From the NCBI GenBank assembly GCA_037178625.1, contig CM074142.1, positions 744,001 through 808,000 of the forward strand: a DNA stretch of 64,000 bases, written 5' to 3'. A program made the translations under genes and the position numbers. Below, piece by piece: positions 1-9,112 of the stretch (positions are counted from its first letter, which is position 1; every line of letters starts with the position of its first letter). Source of the stretch: Skeletonema tropicum (taxonomy: Eukaryota > Bacillariophyta > Thalassiosirophyceae > Thalassiosirales > Thalassiosiraceae). Below the pieces are notes generated by a model. It made no database searches and was not told the DNA's origin. It saw nothing but the letters and a program-made list of their open reading frames with translations.

Positions 1-2412
1 AGAAACGAAATCAATGGAAGTCAAAAGCGATGTTGGATCGGCGGCGTCGAAATTTCGCTCATTTTTGTCTTTGACTCTATTTCGACCGAAGAAATAGCGT
101 TATAGATTCCCGAACATTCTCCCGCCAAAACCAAATCGCGGACTTTTCTGAAAAAAATATTTTTCGAACCCAATCGAGGGAATCTATAAACCGAGGACTA
201 CAGCGTGATACATACTCCTACTCCTACGTTGGAACCCGTTAATAATCGCCAAGTAAGTGCCGCCGGAAGATCTGATTTGGTGACACTTTTTCATTTCCAT
301 CATCATCATCCTTCCTCGCACGCATCGAATCCTACAGCTGTTTTCATTTCAGAGATTCTGGACATACAAAATTCGAATTCCTACGTTGGTTCAGTATAAA
401 TGACGTAATGAGTCTTATAAAAATCACTTGGGCCGATTTTTCCCGCCTCCATCACTCATCAAGCATCTTCCGCACAAAATGATGCCAATCATGGCCCTAC
501 AAGACCCAAAAGCAGACGGCCAATTCTCACTAGGTATCATTCCTCAAGTCTATGCTAAGCAATCATATTGATCCAATGCACCTTAATATTCGATTAAGAC
601 CTTAGCATAGACTTGAGAACAGTCGTCATGAGCTCCAAGAAGAAAATTCTAAATGCATTCCGTGCTATCACAGATTCGTCCCTCCCTAGCCATCATCATT
701 GGAGTATGAGGAGCCTTTAGGTCATGTAATATACTACCGAATCATCAGACCAAGTGTCAATAATCATATTCATCACCATTTCGTTCTTTGACTTCGTCAG
801 GAGGCTTGGACCGCGGAAATATGGACAAGATGTTAATGTCACAATATCCTCTTATTGCCGAGGAGAAGCAACGCAGCAACACTACTATCATCATAGATCA
901 CGGCAGATACCTCATCATCACATGACAACATGATATTCATTGCTCTTTTGCGGCTGCCAGCGTGATTCGTAATCGTTAGAAGTGAACGGCCCCTTGTTGC
1001 GGGGATAGTTGGTGCCGATATTTTTGAGGAGGTACCCGGATAGAGAAATATGAACAGGATAAAACAACTACAACTACAACAACGACAATATTTCCCCGAA
1101 GAATATCAAATGATTGCCAAACAACGCTATGATGACCTAGAACACTCGCTGCTCGCGAGTTGGAATCAAACTGATGCTTCCTGCCCCATCGATGACATCG
1201 GCATTACTTCAGACCAACGGAGACAAGAGTAACAAACATCTGTTGAGAAGGAGGCTGTACTGGATCGTACGTGATAATGATCGGAAAGGGGTCAATCTGC
1301 GCGTCTTGCAACAATGAATGGGAAGTATGATGTGCAATAGTAAGACTGGAGATAGAAGTCCTACCTGGCCAAAGCAAAGCACGTAGCTCAAAGCATGTAG
1401 CACTGCCAATTCAGAAATATTACGTAATATTGACAAGTATTAAATGTCATTGAATTTTTGAATTGTAGTAGCAACGCTATTGCAGCCTTGAGAAGCTGAT
1501 TACAGTTTACAATTTTACTCATATTCTACAACAACACGTGACGCACAATACATATAACAATTGTTGTATTATTGTATTATGTTGTGTCACAGCATCGCCT
1601 TTACATACAACTTCATAAAACCTTGCAAAATACGAGGAAGTACCAAAGATAATCCTCAATATGAATATCGGCGGAAGTATTAGCTCTTGTTTTATTCGCC
1701 CCATGGTCGTAGATTGGCTGCGGTGTCATACTTTAGAGGAGGTGGTATCTCTAAAAGTTCGACAATGGTACCGACAAGATTTATAATTATTCCATCCGCT
1801 CGACACTTTCTTCACGCCCAAGTAACATCATGAATGGCACATATGAAATAATGACGCGATGATTTACTCCGTCGTTTGGTTCTACTCATTTCCTCGATGT
1901 CTATGATAGGTTGATCAGTGAAAGCAAAGTACATGCACGATTTTTGGGACGTGATGATAGACATTAAGACTCTTCAGCGGTGGTTGAAGCAGGTTAAAGA
2001 TATACACATATTCGCATCTAGTACTTAACTGATAGTACTACTGGGAACGATTTGTTGCATTCATGTAGGCGGCGAGTTGCTGCAACTGATGCTACCAGAA
2101 GATGTATGTATCATGGTGAAGGTGCTGGTTTTGTGGGAGTGGGGGGAAGAGAGCAGTCGAGTCAAATCTGTGTCACACCTTGGTATGTTTCTACGGGCGG
2201 AATTACTTTTTACGATAAACAGGATCGTTTTGAAAACAGCTGTATCGCATCGCATCGAGCTCCATGCTCCATTTCACTCTATTCCACTCATCAAGCAGTA
2301 GTAAGGATATATAAGGAATAACAGGCTGACTTCGATTATTCATTCTTCCCATTTGTTGGCTAGAGGCAGCTACATATTCACTTCATAAGATAGCCAAATC
2401 AAAAGTATCTAA
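1..2412. other. Gene-poor left flank
   Basis: No convincing gene is visible in these 2.4 kb. The open frames are short, overlap on opposite strands and match no family I recognise. A 60-codon frame at 1050-1232 (+) has a plausible amino-acid mix (an FPEEYQMIAKQRYDDLE stretch) and could be a gene remnant, but nothing supports expression. A 17-bp inverted repeat lies at 543-617. A TATA-like GATATATAAGG stands at about 2305-2315, roughly 100 bp before the next start codon, and could be a promoter element for the START-domain gene. Confidence 0.5.
543..617. repeat. Perfect 17-bp inverted repeat with 41-bp loop
   Basis: CTCAAGTCTATGCTAAG at 543-559 is followed at 601-617 by its exact reverse complement, with 41 bases between. 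The pair can form a hairpin in DNA or RNA. No gene is attached. It could be the two ends of a tiny transposon remnant or a stem in an unrecognised transcript. Confidence 0.8.
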
Positions 2413-2954
2413 ATGAGGCGTCAACGGCCAATGAAGAAGTTCTCTGTGTTTTTCTCCTTGATAACATGGAGCATTAGCTCCCGATATTCCTTGGCATTTT
2501 GTCCAAGTCGTCCCTGCAGCCAAAACTCATTCGTCCACTGCAACAATCGCGACTTTGGTGATGAAGCTTCAACACAGAGGTGGTCGAGAATATCTCCAAA
2601 ATTATTCACTGCAACAAACGATAGCAGTGATATTGATGACCATACCAACAATAACGATGGTGCGACTACATCATCATCATCATCCTCTAGAGTAGGAGTC
2701 AGAAATCGAATGCGAAAAAGTGTCACAAGTGCCAAAGAACGAGTCAAAAGATTAGTCTCCGGCAACAACAACATAGTCGAAGAAGTCGTATTCACGACCG
2801 GTCAACCAATTGCCGAGGTATTAGCTGATGCTGCCATGAGTGCAGCGGAAATGGCAGCGGAGGAGATACGATCGACTGCGGTCTCGGTAATTCAACGGAC
2901 GACACGGCAGGATGATACATCCTCCTCCTCATCTGACAACAAAAAGACAGCCAA

Positions 2955-2989
<35 letters not shown>

Positions 2990-4299
2990 TAGAGTTGGAA
3001 ACACAAGCACAAATAGAAGCCGACGCCCTAATCGCAATGGATTCCATCTCACTTGCCAAAACATCTGTAGCAGATGCATTCGACGCTGCCGAAATTGCCT
3101 TGACCAAGGTAGAAGCCGATATAGCCCAAGCAAGGAAAAAATTGGAGGCAGCCAAACATGATGCGGCCTTGGGATTGGCTGTGGCAGAAAAGGCAGCGGC
3201 GGAGGCTGTGATGAATGCGAGGAGTGTTACGGAAAGTAAGTTGGAAGTTGTTGCACTTGAAACAACAGCAGCAGCAGAAGCAGCAGCAGTTGGTGGAGGG
3301 CAAGCTATTGAAGACGAGAATGAACCCAATACAGAACTAGATGGAAAAGCTGTTGTAGTGAGCGGTGTTGAATCATCATCATCATCATCTGCAATGGATG
3401 ATTCAGTGGACACTACTATAGAGAATGAGACTGATGTGAAAGATAGTGAAATTAGTATTATTCCAGACGATGCACAGTCAGATTTCGATGTATCTACGCT
3501 AAAATATGAAGATGTGGACTACACACTAACGGACATGGCACCCCCTTTCATCAACGAAGATGAGTGCTTAATACCCGGTGAACCAGTAGTTCGTGTTGAG
3601 AAAGCTCCTCAAAACTCGAGAAGAATCTTTGCGGGTATTGATATCCCCGTATCAGTGGAGGATGTTTGGAAACTTTTGACAGATTATCCCAATTTACAAA
3701 AAGTGGTGCCCAATTTGGTAGTGAATGAAGTGCTAGAGCTTTATCCTGGGGGAGGAGAGGAGGGGGAGATGATATCGGTCGATACATCCTTGTCCGATGC
3801 AGAGCAGTGCAAGGCCATTGCAAGTCATATGAAAGGTGCTGTGCTAAAGCAGGTTGGCGGGGCAAAGGTGGTGGGTATCAACTTTTCAGCACGAACGACC
3901 CTCGAGGTGCGGGAATGGCCATCGGGCATGCCAGACTTTGCACATTACGAGGATGAGATATACGAAGGAAAATCGAGGGGGGAGCGTGTCCGAGAGAGCA
4001 AGGGGAGGGAATTGACACGCTACGTCTTTCCACGACCATTTGCTCTATCTTCGTTACCACATAAGGATATTTCTATGCAGAGTATAGAAAAGGATGATGG
4101 AGAATTTCGAATGTACCAAGGGGTGTGGCGAATGCAACCGTTACCGGGTTGCTCGCCACCTGGGGAGAGTGCAATGCGTTTGACGTATGCTGTTGAAGTG
4201 AGTCCTCGGCCGTATTTGCCCGTGGCATTGGTGGAGGGAAGGATCGCTCAGGACCTGTGTGCCAACTTGAAAGCAATCAGAGAAAGGATGACGAGTTAG
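2413..4299 (+). CDS. START/COQ10-like (polyketide cyclase/dehydrase fold) protein, predicted plastid-targeted
   Basis: A single-exon protein of 628 residues. It starts with a hydrophobic signal segment followed by SLAFCPS, an ASAFAP-like cleavage site, suggesting import into the complex plastid. Residues about 60-330 are low complexity: Ser/Asp/Thr runs encoded by TCA and ACT triplet repeats, then an Ala/Glu-rich stretch that looks like a long coiled coil. Residues about 395-600 resemble the SRPBCC/START family of COQ10 and plant plastid cyclase-like proteins: RRIFAGIDIPVSVEDVWKLL, then DYPNLQKVVPN, and a C-terminal helix with DLCANLKAIRERM. Members of this fold bind lipids or other hydrophobic ligands in a cavity; the ligand here is unknown. 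I used the first ATG because the signal peptide follows at once. Domain call fairly secure; plastid location is inference. Confidence 0.8.
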
Positions 4300-4573
4300 T
4301 GGGAGAGGGACAAACAGACGAGAATACATCATATACTTAGGTTATTAATGCTAGAAAATAACATTGTTCTGCATTTTCGTGAGGTCGTTTGACATTGTTT
4401 GGCTCAAATCGACCCTTACAGAGTGAAACATGCCTCGCCTTCACACACGGCTCCCACTCCGACGCATCATATCCTCGATGATTTCCTCTACTCTTGTATC
4501 AAGTATTTTCATGTTGAATTGGTGGCACAACCAAATAGATCTTTGAATTCATCGAACCAAATAGCAAAAGGCA

Positions 4574-5756
4574 CTATCCTTTGAGTGGGCAGATCTTTTC
4601 AACCATTTGGTGGTTATATTCCTCATTCAAGATGCTTAAGATATGCATCTTGTCCCAATACCAGTTTCTAGGAACCTTTGCATTCACACTGGTGCGGTCC
4701 AGTACATTTGCATCACATTTCAATTTTGTGGTGTCAAAATGATGAACTGGATCATCTAGTGCTTTAGTTGGCGGTGGATGACTGATTAAAAAGAGCTTAA
4801 TGTCTGGATAGCTTCTTTCAAAGTCCCTCATCACGCAAGTGAAATCTGATTGTTGTTGAAATCCTGCAATATGCTCCCATCCCAGGTTGATGAATGCATG
4901 AGTTGTATTGAGCTGAGGCAAAATGTCCCACAGAGTAGCATTCAAATCCCCTTCGAATACATTTGTTCTATATCCATCGCCACATTTACCAGGTATGCAG
5001 CGTTTTTGGAGTTGGCAAGAAGGGAGCAAATGGCGGGTATTCTTTGTCGATACCAATAAGATTCTGAAAATTTTGAAGGTAGATCAGGTTTGTTTCACCA
5101 AAACGAGTGGCTCTTTTGATATATCAATTCTCGTATGTCATCCTGGCGACAAACCTTTCTGGCCGAAAACAATCGCACAGACCAATTTGTTGAGACTCTG
5201 TCTCATTTGAATCAAGGGAAATTGTGCTTTGCTTATACCATGACGACCAATTTCTCGCATTCATTCTTTCATTTATGAGGTAGCATTCAGGTTCAGGAAT
5301 TGCTTGACTAATGTTGATATTGGTGTAGTCTTCACATTTCATAAACCTTTTGGGCTTGAGAAATGCAGCAAGGTTCATAAATTGATATCGTACCCTGGAG
5401 TCACCAATAAAGACTATTGTTTTCTTGGCCAAGCATTTGTCATAGCCATCATGTGTGTAGTGTTGGATCATCTTTGGAGGCCATTCTATATTATTGCCTA
5501 GATACCTTGGAGTTTGATCATTATCAAGACATCAATTATCTGGGACAATACTATCGTCTCTGCATGTGGCAGAGTCAAGCAAATGAGTTGATAAATACTC
5601 TTCTGAATGTGGGGACAAGTCCAAACGAGGAGCCGCGGCACTTGTTTGTTGATCATTAATCGTGTATTGCTCAGAAGTGAAGATGAAGCCGTGGATGAAG
5701 ACAACCACAAAACCAACTGCTACAGATAACCTGCGCAATATTCGAAGTGATCCCAT
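4574..5756 (-). pseudogene. PC-esterase / TBL-CAS1-like protein, broken by two in-frame TGA codons and a frameshift
   Basis: The start at 5756 gives an N-terminal membrane anchor (VAVGFVVVFIHGFIF), typical of Golgi type II proteins. The reading continues through TGA at 5532-5534 into CLAKKTIVFIGDSRVRYQF, which holds the GDS motif of the PC-esterase family (PF13839). It then meets a second TGA at 5124-5126, continues as ATRFGETNLIYLQNF, and stops at TAA 4986-4988. The C-terminal part lies in another frame (ending at 4574): THAFINLGWEH and NWYWDKMHIL, where DKMH is the family's second motif, DxxH. Both catalytic blocks thus survive in three pieces. PC-esterases add or remove acyl groups on glycans or glycoproteins. 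The simplest reading is a young pseudogene; selenocysteine, unrecognised introns or sequencing errors are alternatives. Confidence 0.7.
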
Positions 5757-6390
5757 TTTGAGGTGGAGGTGGCTGCTAGTAGTAAGTAGATAGTAGCAGT
5801 GTCTAGAGAATCTGCCGTGGTGCCATCATCAGGAGTTACTTAGGGCTTGTCCAAGCTTCAAAGATTAGTATTGACACTCCAATTGTTGTGAGCTCATCGA
5901 TTTTGATCAATTTATCAGTAGTTTGCTAATTTAGACAGATTTTTTGTAAGCGCGCGAAGCAAGCAAAAATAGCTCGCTGCGCCCGAGCTGTGAGCTGTGT
6001 GCGGCTTATCGTTCTGGCGGGGCCGGAGCAAAAAAACGCCAAAATCCATACTTAAAGTATGATTTTTATTTTCACACGCTTATAACTTTGCGAAAAAGCC
6101 ATTTCAAGACGAAAACGAGTGCAGAATCGGATTCTACGATGAATTTTAGGTTAGGATAGACATTCAGCACCTTATTTTCCACTAATTATATAAGAATTAA
6201 ATGCACTACAAAAAAAGGTATCAATTCATACTTTAAGTATGATTTTTGCAATGACGAGCAAGTTATGTGTACGTAGGAATTAGTACGTATTCCTACAGAA
6301 GCCCCATCATCAAAAACACTCTCACACAATGGCGCTCACTCCTCTCCTACAAAACCACCTCGTACGCAACCTCCAAACCTACTTTCGACC

Positions 6391-8533
6391 ATGCAGGCAG
6401 CAAACACTGGTAGTCAACGTCCTGCCAGGGCAGCGGCCAGTGGGGCATCACGTCCTAATGCCGCCTCTGCCACAGCAGCAGCTGCCTCTGCCAGCGCTGC
6501 TCCTGCCGCACCACCAGCAACTCCGTCTCGTGTGAGGCAAATAGCTACAAGTGTGCTCAACATAGTGACAAGTCCTCTACGTATTGTTGGAGCTTCTCCT
6601 TTTAGTGGTAGTGATGCAAACTCGCCACTGACAGCAACGACTGCAGACGCTGACTTGACCACCGACGATAATCGTGCCCGAGACGAACCCGATCGTGATC
6701 AACAAATCGAAGAACAATTTGTGGCCGACTTCTTAGAGAAAGGAGATGGTGGCGACAGCGATGAGGAAGGCGGTGAAATCAACGAACACAACAATTCGGT
6801 TGCATTTTTAAATTCAACACAACAGCAGCAACGACTAGAGGACAATATTACAATTGAGCAAGATGATATTGCCGACGTACCTGATGAACCAACCATTCCA
6901 GGTGCGCCAGAGAATTGGACTCCACCCAAACCTCCTGAAAGTCATACTGGCTACAAACCAAAGCCGGATTCGGGTGCTCCTGAATCATTCCATGACGTTG
7001 ACAACCCTGCGGGATGGTGCGACTACTTTTTTATGGCAATGTATGATAAGCAAGGAAAGTACATCGGTCACACCACTCCAGCTGGAGCAAAAGTTCTGCC
7101 TGCGGATCCAACTACTGGGAAGAGAGAGATCGACGGATGGGAATTTCATTACGGGACTTGGTCACCAGGCAACTTTGAAAAAGAGGCATATGGACGAGGA
7201 GGAGCAACAAAGGAAGATTTGAAGCCGGACGATAGGAAGGGTAGTCTTTGTGTCGACACACTCAAAAAGCTTGGATGCACTACCAAACGGGTCAAGACAG
7301 ATCCGGATCCCCTCTTGGTTCCTTCAACTGTTGCTTCCTATTTGTCATCCATCACAATCTGGTATAAAGGACGATGGCAGGATGCCTTACTTCACACATG
7401 CGACATCATGCACCAACATGTACGCATTATCAAATCCAAAAGGAAGCGATTACGGGCACAATTTCAACAATGTGAATGAGAGGGAGTTGGTACGTTGGAC
7501 AGGTGTGTCCATTAGGAATGGATCGCTGAATGGAGAACTAGGAGACCTTCACAAACGATTTCAGGAGACAGACGAATTGTATGACCATCCAACCGCAGCT
7601 TCTATGTCCTACTCTCGTTGGAAAAAGATCAAGTCCAACTTCAAATTGAATGTCAACACGATGAATCCGGAGAAAGGCAAGGAGGGATATGATCCTTGCG
7701 CAAAGTATGATTATATAAACAAATGCGTTATACATAACATGAATTTATGGGGCATCGAACAAAATGAAGGACGTCAAATTTATCTTGGAACCTACTTTGG
7801 AGTTGACAACGTCGATCACATGATTAAGATTGCGAAGATACGATACATATGTTGGAAGTATTGGCATTCACCTGTGAACCATTGCTTGTCGATTGCAGTT
7901 ATTGCTGCATACGACATGTACAATGAGTGCTGCGATGGTGGACTTGACCCAGAATGGGCCGTCCCAACGAAGGAGAGGATGAAATTCAGCAAGTTTCGCC
8001 AGACACTTTCGAAGCAAATGCTGGCATATACTCCAGTGCTTAAGAAGTACCCTGGAGATAGTCGCTTCCGGACTTTTACTAAGCTGACGCAAGACGAAAG
8101 AGCAAGTATGCAATCATCAAACCGAACTACATTGGCAACCATAAAGGAAGGCGAGCCGCTGCTTGAAGCATTTGTGAAGGCAAAGACACCTGAGGTCGGC
8201 TTGGTGCCTCCTCGCCTCTGTGGTCAGTTGGACAATCTCCAGAGGCACTTGTCTTCAATTGAGAAGAAGTCATGGAAATCACCTTGTGCGATGTGTGGCA
8301 CATCAACATTATGGAAGTGCACAATATGCAACGCGTGGTTGTGTACAGCCTCGAACAAGAGTTGGAATGGAGCAGAATGTGCTGTGAGATATCACAACGA
8401 TTCATGTTTTGGCTTGGCCAATTGTGATCATCAATACACAGGCTTGAAGCGACGGTGGCGTGCTCCAACTGACAATGATATTACTAGAAATAAGAACAAA
8501 ATACAGAGGATGTTGGCGGGGTTAAAGAAGTGA
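6391..8533 (+). pseudogene. piggyBac-type transposase, frameshifted and lacking the catalytic core
   Basis: Frame 1 (6391-7479) has an Ala-rich and acidic N-terminus, then the block familiar from diatom piggyBac proteins: DVDNPAGWCDYFF, GKYIGHTTPAGAK, KREIDGWEFHYGTW. At about 7310-7325 the family-like reading moves to the next frame (to 8533): LLLPICHPSQSGIKDD, KIKSNFKLN, YDPCAKYDYI, then IYLGTYFGVDNVDHMIK, KYWHSPVNHCLSIAVIAAYD and a Cys/His-rich tail (CAMCG, CTIC, GAEC, YHND). In complete relatives, as I recall them, a long segment with the catalytic aspartates separates the NxN region from WGIExNxxRxxYL. Here the two are adjacent near 7740-7755, so the core seems deleted. The copy should be inactive on its own. 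An intron-free start at 6391 is assumed; a shorter upstream ATG also exists. Confidence 0.7.
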
Positions 8534-8650
8534 GAGGGTGTTTGTATATGAGTTTATATTCATCGATAGTATGTTTTGTGTAAATGTTGATATATTTTAG
8601 GATTTTATCTGATTTTGGTACTATTCCTATGTAGCGTAGCTACGAGCGAG

Positions 8651-8685
8651 ACCCTACTTAAAGTAGGTCGACCCTACTTAAAGTA
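8651..8685. repeat. Tandem pair of TACTTAAAGTA near-palindromes at the right end of the piggyBac-like element
   Basis: ACCCTACTTAAAGTA occurs at 8651-8665 and again at 8671-8685, a 20-bp tandem period. Related copies sit near the left end: CATACTTAAAGTATG at 6047-6061 and its exact reverse complement at 6227-6241, each followed by ATTTTT. Repeated subterminal near-palindromes suggest transposase binding sites; this function is inference. Confidence 0.6.
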
Positions 8686-8725
8686 TGGTTTGCGCCGGCC
8701 GCGCCCGAACGATATATTCCTTACC

Positions 8726-9005
8726 TACCCTGATTTATGGTGATAACGAGACCACTTCCAGAAAACGAGACCAGTGATCGAGTCTTGTTTTGATAACGAG
8801 ACAAGTCCATCAACAGGTGAAAACGAGACTAGTGCACGTGTAAATACGTACTGTTTGTAGGGTTGTTTGTAGGAGAAACGAGATCTCTTCTTTATAACGA
8901 GACCACTTTTCAATAACGAGACTAGTGTCTCGAGGTGGCCTTGGTAACGAGACCAGGCAAAAAGTCAAAACGAGACCAGTCTCGTTATCACCATAAATCA
9001 GGGTA
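8726..9005. mobile_element. 280-bp MITE with perfect 27-bp inverted ends and AACGAGAC repeats
   Basis: The 27 bases at 8726-8752, beginning TACCCTGATTTATGG, are the exact reverse complement of 8979-9005. Both ends carry a terminal TA, which fits a TA target duplication of Tc1/mariner type. There is no coding capacity. Between the ends AACGAGAC, or AACGAGAT once, occurs in the same direction at 8745, 8764, 8795, 8822, 8877, 8896, 8915, 8946 and 8969, with one inverted copy at 8979. It lies 108 bp before the GT90 start codon and could influence that promoter. Confidence 0.8.
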
Positions 9006-9112
9006 CTTATGGCCATGGCCATGTCGCCATAGTCCCTAGCAGAATGATGGTGTGCAATGCAAAGTAGCTGTAATGCCATGATATATATCCTTTCATATAG
9101 CAGATAATAGCC

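Larger units (their letters stand above)
6007..8714. mobile_element. piggyBac-like DNA transposon, internally deleted copy
   Basis: A 2.7-kb element whose ends at 6007-6032 and 8689-8714 are inverted repeats of 26 bp matching at 23 positions (outer end TATCGTTC, then a GC-rich core, then GCAAA). Inside the ends are two further copies per side of the near-palindrome TACTTAAAGTA. The interior carries a degraded piggyBac-type transposase (6391-8533). No TTAA target duplication is visible at the outermost bases, although TTAA occurs inside each TACTTAAAGTA, so the true termini are uncertain. The MITE at 8726 starts only 12 bp beyond the right end. Confidence 0.65.

Noticed and set aside
2892..3413. 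173-codon minus frame rich in Ser, Ala and Val
   Set aside because: It is the complement of the Ala/Glu and Thr-repeat region of the START-domain gene.
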